6,290 bases of DNA, taken from positions 1 to 6,290 of the forward strand of contig JBNMOP010000144.1 of the NCBI GenBank assembly GCA_051275005.1. The letters run 5' to 3'. Below, piece after piece: positions 1 to 6,214 of the stretch; position 1 is the stretch's first letter, and every line of letters starts with the position of its first letter. The position numbers and the translations under genes were made by a program. The DNA comes from Eutrophobius sp051275005 (GTDB lineage Bacteria > Pseudomonadota > Gammaproteobacteria > Eutrophobiales > Eutrophobiaceae). Under the pieces are notes generated by a model that was not told where the DNA came from, did not search any database, and worked only from the letters and a program-made list of their open reading frames with translations.

Positions 1-1448
1 ATTAACGGACTTAAAAGTGATAAAACGGCCATAATCAAAAGTCCTACACTGATGGGATGGGTTACAAATATAGAATAATCTCCCCCGGAAATTATTAATG
101 CCCTGCGAAAATTCTCCTCCAGTATACCGCCAAGGACTAATGCCAGAATGATAGGTGAGACTGGAAAGTCTAATTTTTTGAGTGCATAGCCCAACAAACC
201 AAAACCAAACATGGTCCACACATCAACAATGCTGTTGCTATAACCGTATGACCCCACAATTGAAATAATCGCAATCACTGACAATAACAAGGGTTTTGGG
301 GCAGAGATAACCTTAATCCAGAGTGGAACACCGAGAAGCCCTAAAAATAACTGAACAAAACACGCCACAAATAAACCTGCAAAAATTCCGTAGACAATTT
401 CTCCATTTGTTTGAAAAAGCAGCGGTCCAGGTTGAATGTTATGTAACATTAATGCACCTAGCAATACCGCTGAAGTAGCAGATCCCGGAATACCCAAGGT
501 CAACAATGGTACCAACGACCCACCTACCACCGCATTATTTCCTGCCTCTGGTGCTGCAACGCCTTCAAGACACCCTTTACCAAATTGATCCTTGTTTTTC
601 GAAAAGCGCTTAACTTCGTTATAACAAATAAAGGATGTGATAGTTGCGCCAGCACCCGGCAGGACACCGATAATTGAACCGAGTATTGAGGAATGCAAAT
701 AGACTTTCCATAATCTTGCCAATTCCCTGATCTTTGGCATAGCAAAGGACAACGTAACACCCTTGGCGGAACTAAATCCTTTTTCAATGTCATAAAAAAC
801 TGATGACATGGCAAACAACCCTATCAGTGCAGGAATAAAACTTATGCCATCCATTAATTTTGTAACGCCAAAGGTATAGCGTTCCTCACCGGTAAAACCA
901 TCCAGCCCTATGGTTTTGAGAAATAATCCGATGAACATTACCAGAAATCCTTTCAGTAAATTATCACTGGCAAGACTGGCAATTATAGCAAGACCAAAAA
1001 CCGCAAGGGAAAAATATTCCGGGGCACCAAAGGACAAAGCAACATTGGCCAGCGGTTCGGAAAATGCAAAAAGGACAATAGCACCGATCATGCCACCAAT
1101 ACTTGATGCAACGACCGAGGTAGTTAACGCGAAACCTGGTTTGCCTTGCTTAGTCAGTTCATAGCCATCAAGCATCGTCGCCGCTGCAGCCGGTGTGCCC
1201 GGGGTGCCTATGGCAATCGCCGTAATTGAACCACCGTATTCCCCTGCCAAATAAACAGAGACAAGTAACAGAACTGATACCATTGGATCCATACCAAAGG
1301 TAAACGGGACCATCAATGCAACCGCAGTGGATGCACTTAACCCTGGGAGCACACCACATAGAATCCCAATTAATACACCGGAAAATATCGCCACGTAAGC
1401 TGGCACATTAGCAATGGTAGAAAAACCGAGTATAAGATTATCTAGCAA
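1..1448 (-). CDS. tctA: TTT transporter large permease subunit TctA (C-terminus cut by window edge)
   Basis: This is the large integral-membrane subunit of a tripartite tricarboxylate transporter, which moves citrate or other carboxylates inward with a periplasmic binding protein (TctC) and the small subunit TctB. I translated the frame by hand over most of its length and found no stop or frameshift: 482 codons are present, and about 20 residues should be missing compared with the roughly 500-residue family. The N-terminus reads MLDNLILGFS, typical of TctA. The first conserved repeat is near residues 75-100 (GEYGGS, GTPGTPAAAA, LDGY). The second covers about 258-331 (GVLPGAGAT, APEAGNNAV, LGIPGSATS). 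The start is TTG at 1448-1446; no ATG lies upstream in frame, and AGGGGA inside the end of tctB sits 7 bases before it. The stop of tctB is only 3 bases upstream, so translation is probably coupled. The family is certain; the substrate is not readable from sequence. Confidence 0.95.
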   Translation of the reverse strand, partial: MLDNLILGFSTIANVPAYVAIFSGVLIGILCGVLPGLSASTAVALMVPFTFGMDPMVSVLLLVSVYLAGEYGGSITAIAIGTPGTPAAAATMLDGYELTKQGKPGFALTTSVVASSIGGMIGAIVLFAFSEPLANVALSFGAPEYFSLAVFGLAIIASLASDNLLKGFLVMFIGLFLKTIGLDGFTGEERYTFGVTKLMDGISFIPALIGLFAMSSVFYDIEKGFSSAKGVTLSFAMPKIRELARLWKVYLHSSILGSIIGVLPGAGATITSFICYNEVKRFSKNKDQFGKGCLEGVAAPEAGNNAVVGGSLVPLLTLGIPGSATSAVLLGALMLHNIQPGPLLFQTNGEIVYGIFAGLFVACFVQLFLGLLGVPLWIKVISAPKPLLLSVIAIISIVGSYGYSNSIVDVWTMFGFGLLGYALKKLDFPVSPIILALVLGGILEENFRRALIISGGDYSIFVTHPISVGLLIMAVLSLLSPL

Positions 1449-1463
1449 AAACTAATCCCCTAA
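1446..1463 (-). promoter_or_regulatory. Ribosome binding site and TTG start of tctA inside the tctB end
   Basis: Reading leftward, AGGGGA overlaps the last codons of tctB, followed by the tctB TAG stop, one codon and then TTG. The spacing from the Shine-Dalgarno core to TTG is 7 bases. This decides the tctA start, because no ATG or GTG is available upstream in frame and the peptide from TTG matches the family N-terminus. The arrangement implies that ribosomes finishing tctB reinitiate on tctA. Confidence 0.7.
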
Positions 1464-1916
1464 CAAACCCTGAGGAAGGGGTATATTCAGTACTTCTACA
1501 AACACGCCATACAATGCTGCTGTCACAACAATTACACTCAAAAAAATTAGACGGTAACGTCGAAATCCAACCATGTACGGAAGCACAAAAAGAAAGAGTG
1601 GCGTGAGGATAAAAAAGCCTATTTTTTCTAATAGTGCAATGTATATCACCATTAATACGATGGTATAAAAACCTTGATTGGATGTGCTTTTTTTCTCCTC
1701 CACTGTCGGTGCTGGTCTTAAGATTAACAGGCCAGAAACAAGGATAGTGCAAACCAATATCAATCTTGGATAACTAGAGGCTGCCATTGCTCCGGGAGAA
1801 TAGGCTTCATCCATACCACCAATAAGGAGATACAGAATTGCTGATATTGTAATGACAATTACAGCAAAAATTCTATCTGAATGACGAAAAAAATTTACAA
1901 TTCTCATATTAAACAC
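1452..1916 (-). CDS. tctB: TTT transporter small membrane subunit TctB
   Basis: This 154-residue hydrophobic protein is the small membrane subunit of a tripartite tricarboxylate transporter and acts in the inner membrane with TctA. Hydrophobic segments lie at about residues 16-33, 51-67, 84-116 (probably two helices around a short turn) and 123-141, matching the four-to-five-helix TctB architecture. The early SDRIFA stretch and the C-terminal LNIPLPQGLL are typical of the family. The annotated start is GTG at 1916-1914, with a weak GAAG upstream. An in-frame ATG at 1907-1905 would give a protein three residues shorter and cannot be excluded. It is the first gene of the leftward unit and is followed by tctA after 3 bases. 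The usual tctC binding-protein gene is not found upstream, where the divergent DASS gene lies instead. Family assignment is strong because of the adjacent tctA. Confidence 0.9.
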   Translation of the reverse strand: MFNMRIVNFFRHSDRIFAVIVITISAILYLLIGGMDEAYSPGAMAASSYPRLILVCTILVSGLLILRPAPTVEEKKSTSNQGFYTIVLMVIYIALLEKIGFFILTPLFLFVLPYMVGFRRYRLIFLSVIVVTAALYGVFVEVLNIPLPQGLLGD

Positions 1917-1964
1917 TCAACACATTTCTTCAAAAATGAATATATTAAAAATTTTACGACAGAA

Positions 1965-1993
1965 TTAATAATGCTAATTTCCTTTAATGACAA
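1965..1993 (-). promoter_or_regulatory. Candidate sigma70-type promoter for tctBA
   Basis: On the minus strand TTGTCA (1993-1988, five of six matches to TTGACA) is followed by a 17-base spacer and TATTAA (1970-1965, four of six matches to TATAAT). Transcription would begin near 1958, about 40 bases before the GTG start of tctB. The -35 box overlaps the left arm of the inverted repeat at 1990-2014. This is a consensus match in AT-rich DNA, so false positives are likely. Confidence 0.45.
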
Positions 1994-2014
1994 AATTAAT
2001 TTTTTTAATTTTGT
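1990..2014. repeat. 10-bp perfect inverted repeat in the divergent intergenic region (possible operator)
   Basis: ACAAAATTAA at 1990-1999 is followed by five T bases and then its exact reverse complement TTAATTTTGT at 2005-2014. It lies between the leftward tctBA genes and the rightward DASS gene. Its two ends coincide with TTGT-containing candidate -35 boxes pointing in opposite directions. A dimeric regulator bound here could control both sides. It could also be a chance palindrome in AT-rich sequence, and it does not look like a terminator because no gene ends next to it. Confidence 0.45.
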
Positions 2015-2040
2015 ATCTTGCTGAAAAGAATATATATTAT
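2011..2040 (+). promoter_or_regulatory. Candidate promoter for the rightward DASS transporter unit
   Basis: TTGTAT at 2011-2016 is a weak -35 match. TATATT at 2033-2038 (16-base spacer) or TATTAT at 2035-2040 (18-base spacer) would be the -10 box. Transcription would start near 2046, leaving a leader of about 190 bases before the DASS start, which contains the possible small ORF. The -35 lies at the end of the right arm of the inverted repeat. The -35 match is poor, so confidence is low. Confidence 0.3.
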
Positions 2041-2074
2041 CAGAGTTTAACGATGTGACCAGGAAATGTAACCC

Positions 2075-2224
2075 TTGAATTTAATGCGTAGCGATATTCT
2101 CAAGGTAGGCACAGCAACTGCGACTATAGGTTTACAAGGATGGCAATTAGACATCATTCAACCCGATGGTTTGATTTTAGCATTTAATTTTGACATCCTG
2201 ACGAGCATACAACTAAATCAATGA
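2075..2224 (+). CDS. Possible small ORF or gene remnant, unrecognised (49 residues)
   Basis: This short open frame begins at TTG 2075 (AGGAA at 2061-2065 is 9 bases upstream) or at the in-frame ATG 2084, and ends at TGA 2222-2224, 13 bases before the DASS start. It encodes about 46-49 residues containing GTATATIGLQGWQL and ends in SIQLNQ. The stretch is visibly less AT-rich than the DNA to its left and reads like coding sequence. I do not recognise the product. It has no clear signal peptide or long membrane helix. It could be a real small protein translated ahead of the transporter, a leader peptide, the C-terminal remnant of a lost gene, or chance. A frame this short can easily occur by accident. 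Confidence 0.3.
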   Translation: MNLMRSDILKVGTATATIGLQGWQLDIIQPDGLILAFNFDILTSIQLNQ

Positions 2225-2226
2225 TC

Positions 2227-2237
2227 AAGGATCTGAC
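2227..2237 (+). promoter_or_regulatory. Ribosome binding site of the DASS gene
   Basis: AAGGA at 2227-2231 sits 6 bases before the ATG at 2238, which is near-ideal spacing and supports that start. It lies immediately after the stop of the small ORF. Confidence 0.7.
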
Positions 2238-3728
2238 ATGTCACGTGCAAATATCGGATTGATAGCTGGATTGTCACTGTTCGCCATTCTGGTACTGATG
2301 CCAACACCAGACGGAATGCCTATAGAAGCTAAACATGTTGCAGCGGTTGCGACGTTAATGGCGATATTCTGGATGACAGAGGCCATTCCCATACCTGCGA
2401 CTTCGCTCATACCAATATTTTTGTATCCACTGCTGAAGGTCATGCCGGGTACACAGGTCACGTTATCGTACGCTAATCACCTTATCTATCTATACATGGG
2501 TGGTTTCCTCATCGCCGTGACCATGGAAAAGTGGAATCTACACAAACGCATCGCCCTGCAAACCATTCGCGTCATTGGAATTACCCCGGATAAAATCGTC
2601 CTGGGTTTCATGGTGGCCACTGGATTTCTGTCCATGTGGATCAGTAATACCGCCGCGGCTATGATGATGGTGACCATTGCCATGGCCGTTGTCAGTCAAG
2701 TAATTAAGGGGATTGGTGACGACGATACCCTAAGCGTTGATACACGGGTGGGTCATTTCAGGTTTGGTGCCGCACTGATGCTGGGGATTGCTTATGCTGC
2801 CTCGATAGGTGGCGTTGCTACCCTGGTAGGCACGCCGACTAATGCTGTTTTTGCCGGTATTGTTGAAAGTACCTTTGGTGTCACTATCAGCCTGGTAGAT
2901 TGGATGAAGATAGGCTTTCCCATTGCTGTCGTAACATTGTTTACAACATGGTTTCTCCTGGTCAAGGTCATTTATCCGAGTGAGATAACACATCTACCTG
3001 GTGGTAAAGAAATCATTCATCGTGAACTCAAGTCGCTGGGTAATATGAGTAAGGAAGAAAAGATGGTATTGGCCATCTTTTCCACAGTAGCCACTCTGTG
3101 GATCCTTCGTGGTTTCGTTAAGATCGATGCAATAAGTATGGTCGCTGATTCAACCATCGCAATTGGCGGCGCGGTGTTATTATTTATGCTGCCATCAAAC
3201 TTTAAAAAGCGGGAATTTTTGCTGGACTGGGATACCGCAGTAAAAATCCCCTGGGATATACTTTTGCTATTCGGGGGCGGCTTTGCACTGGCAACAGGTT
3301 TCAGTGAATCAGGTTTGACCACCTATATGGCAGGTAAACTTACTATCCTTGAAGGCACCAGTATCTACCTCATCATACCTGTCGTTGCCACAATGATTAT
3401 ATTCCTGACTGAATTGACCTCCAACACCGCCACCAATTCAATCATGCTACCCATAATGGCCGCCCTCGCTGGTGCCATGATGATTCATCCCTTTGGGCTT
3501 ATGATCACAACCACAATTGCCGCGTCTTTTGCATTTATGTTACCCGTGGCCACCCCGCCCAATGCAATTGTATTTGGCAGTCGTAGCGTCACAATTGATC
3601 AGATGATGAAGGCCGGTATCTGGTTAAACATTCTTGGGATAATCTTCATTTCTGTATTTATATTATTCCTTCTACCTATAGTCTGGGATATCGATCTCAC
3701 AAGCTATTCATTACCAATTCAGAATTGA
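2238..3728 (+). CDS. DASS/SLC13-family sodium:anion symporter (probable dicarboxylate transporter)
   Basis: This 496-residue polytopic inner-membrane protein belongs to the divalent anion:Na+ symporter family, whose members couple sodium to uptake of succinate, malate, fumarate, citrate or, in some cases, sulfate. Both signature SNT motifs are present: SNTAAAMMM at residues 136-144 and SNTATNSIM at 395-403. In the structurally known VcINDY the Asn-Thr pairs of these motifs contact the sodium ions and carboxylate. Each is followed by its partner loop, GTPTNAVF at 198-205 and ATPPNAIVFGS at 438-448. Other family marks are MTEAIPIPATSLIP (46-59), the YMGGF segment (86-90) and FGGGFALATGFSESGL (345-360). 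Length is normal for the family and the start is supported by AAGGA 6 bases upstream. It is transcribed away from the TTT transporter genes. Intact SNT motifs favour a carboxylate, but the exact substrate is inference. Confidence 0.93.
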   Translation: MSRANIGLIAGLSLFAILVLMPTPDGMPIEAKHVAAVATLMAIFWMTEAIPIPATSLIPIFLYPLLKVMPGTQVTLSYANHLIYLYMGGFLIAVTMEKWNLHKRIALQTIRVIGITPDKIVLGFMVATGFLSMWISNTAAAMMMVTIAMAVVSQVIKGIGDDDTLSVDTRVGHFRFGAALMLGIAYAASIGGVATLVGTPTNAVFAGIVESTFGVTISLVDWMKIGFPIAVVTLFTTWFLLVKVIYPSEITHLPGGKEIIHRELKSLGNMSKEEKMVLAIFSTVATLWILRGFVKIDAISMVADSTIAIGGAVLLFMLPSNFKKREFLLDWDTAVKIPWDILLLFGGGFALATGFSESGLTTYMAGKLTILEGTSIYLIIPVVATMIIFLTELTSNTATNSIMLPIMAALAGAMMIHPFGLMITTTIAASFAFMLPVATPPNAIVFGSRSVTIDQMMKAGIWLNILGIIFISVFILFLLPIVWDIDLTSYSLPIQN

Positions 3729-3760
3729 GAATGTAAAGATAGCCTTAATGAATACTATCG

Positions 3761-3778
3761 TAGAGGTTTGATCCTCTA
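3761..3778 (+). other. Small hairpin between the DASS and DUF457 genes
   Basis: TAGAGG (3761-3766) and CCTCTA (3773-3778) form a perfect 6-bp stem with the loop TTTGAT, 32 bases after the DASS stop and 21 bases before the next start. There is no downstream T run, so it is a poor intrinsic terminator. It may attenuate, protect the upstream mRNA end, or be incidental. The 71-base gap is short enough for the two genes to share a transcript. Confidence 0.35.
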
Positions 3779-3799
3779 GCGACTCAATACGAACCAGAC

Positions 3800-4807
3800 A
3801 TGGATTTAATAACACAAGGGATACTTGGTGCCGCTACCGCGCAGGCGGGGGCAAAGAAGGATGAAGGTAAAATTGCTACCGCCATCGGATTCATTGCAGG
3901 AATGATCCCTGATATTGACAGTTTTATACAACACCCTGAAGATCCACTATTCGTCCTGGAATATCACCGCCATTTTACTCACTCGCTTATATTCATCCCA
4001 TTTGCCGCGTTTATTCTTGCCATAATTACCCACCGGGTACTCAGCAAAAAAATAAGTATTCGTCGATTATTCTATTATTCTCTCCTTGGTATTTGTTTGG
4101 CTGCCCTACTTGATGCCTGCACCAGCTACGGCACACACCTGTTATGGCCATTTTCTGATGAACGTATAGCATGGAATATTATTGCAATTGTTGATCCAGT
4201 ATTTACATTGTTGCTATTCGTTCCATTGGTTTTTGGACTACTCAAGAATAATCCTGCTCTCTCTCGGATAGGACTAATAGTTGCAGCAAGCTATCTCGGT
4301 CTTGCAACAGTACAATCTAATCGAGCGTATGATGTCGCAGAAGAAATGATTTTAAATCGTGGTCATAATGCAGAACGTTTACTAGTAAAACCAACTCTGG
4401 GGAACATCCTGTTGTGGCGTTCTATTTATTCATCTAATAATGAAATATTTGTAGATGCAATCCGAGTTGGTATTATTGCTGACAATAAAATCTATAACGG
4501 CAGTTCGTTACCACTATTGGATCTGAAAACAATGAATCCATATCCTGAGAATACTCGCGGCAGGACAGATTTAGTCCGTTTTGCAAAATTATCAAATAAC
4601 TGGTTGGCATATGACCCGTCTCAACCGGATTTAGTAGGCGATATTCGTTATGCCATGCTTCCAACCAGCACGATTCCACTGTGGGGCGTTCGGCTAGCAC
4701 TTAGCCAACCCGATAAACACATGAACTTTGAAACTAATCGAAACTTTACAAGAGAAATGCGACATGATTTCATGTCCATGCTGCTCGGTCGCACGGACAT
4801 TCATTAA
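3800..4807 (+). CDS. DUF457/YfhP-like membrane-bound metal-dependent hydrolase
   Basis: This 335-residue protein matches the LexA-binding, inner-membrane-associated putative hydrolase family (PF04307: E. coli YdjM, B. subtilis YfhP). The N-terminal half carries the family marks: DLITQGILGAA at residues 2-12, GMIPDIDSF at 34-42 with Asp38 and Asp40, HRHFTHS at 56-62, and DACTSYGTHLLWPFS at 105-119, followed by IVDPVFT at 130-136. The His and Asp residues are the likely metal ligands. Hydrophobic segments lie at about 62-79, 90-107, 127-148 and 154-172. The C-terminal half (about 175-335) is soluble-looking and includes LLVKPTLGNILLWRSIY. The length is close to YfhP and much longer than YdjM. 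The substrate is unknown even for well-studied members. No good Shine-Dalgarno precedes ATG 3800, but the family N-terminus starts exactly there. It is co-directional with both neighbours. Confidence 0.88.
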   Translation: MDLITQGILGAATAQAGAKKDEGKIATAIGFIAGMIPDIDSFIQHPEDPLFVLEYHRHFTHSLIFIPFAAFILAIITHRVLSKKISIRRLFYYSLLGICLAALLDACTSYGTHLLWPFSDERIAWNIIAIVDPVFTLLLFVPLVFGLLKNNPALSRIGLIVAASYLGLATVQSNRAYDVAEEMILNRGHNAERLLVKPTLGNILLWRSIYSSNNEIFVDAIRVGIIADNKIYNGSSLPLLDLKTMNPYPENTRGRTDLVRFAKLSNNWLAYDPSQPDLVGDIRYAMLPTSTIPLWGVRLALSQPDKHMNFETNRNFTREMRHDFMSMLLGRTDIH

Positions 4808-4924
4808 TATTTTGAACTATTTTTAAACTTTAAGGTGATTTTTAGTCAGAAATACAGCTTTTAATTATTGCAAAACAATTTAATTCAGAACACCTTAGTG
4901 AACTAGAGAGGAAACCACACTTAA

Positions 4925-6094
4925 ATGTTTAACAGTTTTAACATGCAACGAATTCTGAAACATATATTCGTGTTTACACTTATATTCAATGTTTTATTTC
5001 ATGAGGCATATGCTGCAGGATTACAGTTTAAGTCGGAGTTACAAAATTTCGAAATTGAAATAGTTGCAGAGGGACTAAGTCACCCCTGGGGAATGGTATT
5101 TCTTGCTGAGGCTGATCTGCTGATCACAGAACGGACGGGCAAGTTAAGATACATCAAGAATTGGCAATTACTAGATGATGCTATAAGTGGGTTGCCCGAG
5201 ATTAACGAGGTTAATCAGGGTGGATTGTTAGGTATTACCCTACATCCTGATTTTAAAAATAACCATCTGGTGTACCTTTCTTATGCTGGTGAAGAGAGGC
5301 GAAAATACGGCACCGAAGTTTTGCGGGGGACCCTGGAAGGTGAACATCTAGCTAATATAGAAATTATATTCAAGGCATTACCCAAGCAAGAACGGGGCTT
5401 ACATTTTGGCTCCAGATTGGTATTCGCTGGAGACGGTAGTCTTTTTATATCCCTGGGAGACCGTGGCGCTAAACCTTCCCTGGGTCGCGGCCACCCGGCG
5501 CAACAACTGAATAGTCATTTAGGCTCGTTGATCCGGATACATGATGATGGCAGTGTCCCCTCAGATAATCCTTATGTGGGACGACCCGGTTACAAACCTG
5601 AAATTTATACCTATGGCAATCGTAATATGCAGGGCATGGCCTTGCATCCTGATACCAATCAGATCTGGACACATGAACATGGCCCTCAGGGTGGAGATGA
5701 AATCAACATAATGAAATCCAGTATCAATTATGGCTGGCCGGTAATTACTTACGGCGTAAATTACGGGTCTGGCACAAAAATAGGGGAAGGGATTTTTAAC
5801 CGTGATATGGAACAACCCATTCATAAATGGGTCCCATCAATCGCACCATCTGGCATGCTATTTTATACTGGAAACCGTTTTCCTCAATGGAAGGGTAACC
5901 TCTTCGTAGGTTCATTAAAATTTGGTCATTTGATTCGTTTGGGAATAACTGGTGATACAATTAACAGCGAAGAACGTCTGTTAAATTTTGAATTTGGTCG
6001 GATACGGGATGTGACACAGGGACCTGACGGTAATATTTATATGCTCACTGACAGTTCCAATGGCAAGTTATTGCGCTTAAGCCCAATAGATTAA
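4925..6094 (+). CDS. PQQ-dependent aldose sugar dehydrogenase (YliI/Asd-like), periplasmic
   Basis: This 389-residue protein belongs to the glucose/sorbosone dehydrogenase family (PF07995), six-bladed beta-propellers that use PQQ and calcium to oxidise aldoses to lactones; E. coli YliI is 371 residues. A signal peptide covers about residues 1-30, with basic residues, a hydrophobic core and a cut likely after AYA. Family motifs in order are LSHPWGMVF (51-59), NQGGLLGITLHPDF (97-110), GLHFGSRLVFAGDG (158-171), YGNRNMQGMALHP (230-242), HEHGPQGGDEIN (250-261) and RIRDVTQGPDGNIY (359-372). By analogy with soluble glucose dehydrogenase, His160 is the catalytic base, and Arg233, Asn234, Lys332, Arg359 and Arg361 line the PQQ site; all are present, so it should be active. 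AGAGAGGA lies 12 bases before ATG 4925; an in-frame ATG at 4943 would still leave a signal peptide. Substrate specificity is unknown, and no PQQ biosynthesis genes are in the window. Confidence 0.93.
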   Translation: MFNSFNMQRILKHIFVFTLIFNVLFHEAYAAGLQFKSELQNFEIEIVAEGLSHPWGMVFLAEADLLITERTGKLRYIKNWQLLDDAISGLPEINEVNQGGLLGITLHPDFKNNHLVYLSYAGEERRKYGTEVLRGTLEGEHLANIEIIFKALPKQERGLHFGSRLVFAGDGSLFISLGDRGAKPSLGRGHPAQQLNSHLGSLIRIHDDGSVPSDNPYVGRPGYKPEIYTYGNRNMQGMALHPDTNQIWTHEHGPQGGDEINIMKSSINYGWPVITYGVNYGSGTKIGEGIFNRDMEQPIHKWVPSIAPSGMLFYTGNRFPQWKGNLFVGSLKFGHLIRLGITGDTINSEERLLNFEFGRIRDVTQGPDGNIYMLTDSSNGKLLRLSPID

Positions 6095-6123
6095 TCCTCA
6101 TAAAAATAATAAATAAACGATCG

Positions 6124-6146
6124 AGACATGACTGCTTCATGTCTTT
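6124..6146 (+). terminator. Hairpin after the sugar dehydrogenase, possible intrinsic terminator
   Basis: AGACATGA (6124-6131) and TCATGTCT (6137-6144) form a perfect 8-bp stem with a 5-base loop, 30 bases after the stop codon. Only three T bases follow, so termination would be weak. The position, between the end of one gene and the likely leader of the next, fits a transcript end. Confidence 0.5.
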
Positions 6147-6214
6147 GGTAAATATTGTAAATTCTAAATTAATACTCTACTGAGAGTAACGAATTCTTGG
6201 ATACTGATGTGTAA

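Noticed and set aside
524..1359. Several open frames on both strands within the tctA region (for example 524-814 minus, 910-1164 plus, 1168-1359 minus)
   Set aside because: All overlap the continuous tctA frame, which carries clear family motifs; their translations are low-complexity or cysteine/histidine-rich shadows without family features.
1..1448. Possible frameshift or pseudogene status of tctA
   Set aside because: Codon-by-codon reading from position 680 down to the edge, and of the N-terminal part, gives an uninterrupted family-like protein; only a TTG start and the window edge make it look incomplete.
1438..1752. A 104-codon minus-strand frame overlapping tctB
   Set aside because: It is out of frame with the clear TctB sequence and has no membrane or domain pattern of its own.
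1917..2074. RNA gene or riboswitch in the divergent intergenic region
   Set aside because: The DNA is mostly A/T with no conserved aptamer-like or tRNA-like folds that I can recognise beyond the simple palindrome.
2225..3322. Minus-strand frames opposite the DASS gene
   Set aside because: They are antisense shadows of a well-supported 496-residue transporter.
4867..4879. Short ATTG-CAAAA-CAAT hairpin
   Set aside because: A 4-bp stem in AT-rich DNA is not meaningful.
4831..4897. TAAGGTG at 4831-4837 and its reverse complement CACCTTA at 4891-4897, flanking a 53-base AT-rich stretch upstream of the sugar dehydrogenase
   Set aside because: Seven-base arms this far apart are expected by chance, and no promoter boxes or further symmetry line up with them.
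4473..5824. Minus-strand frames opposite the hydrolase and sugar dehydrogenase genes
   Set aside because: They lie antisense to strong family matches and show no recognisable product.
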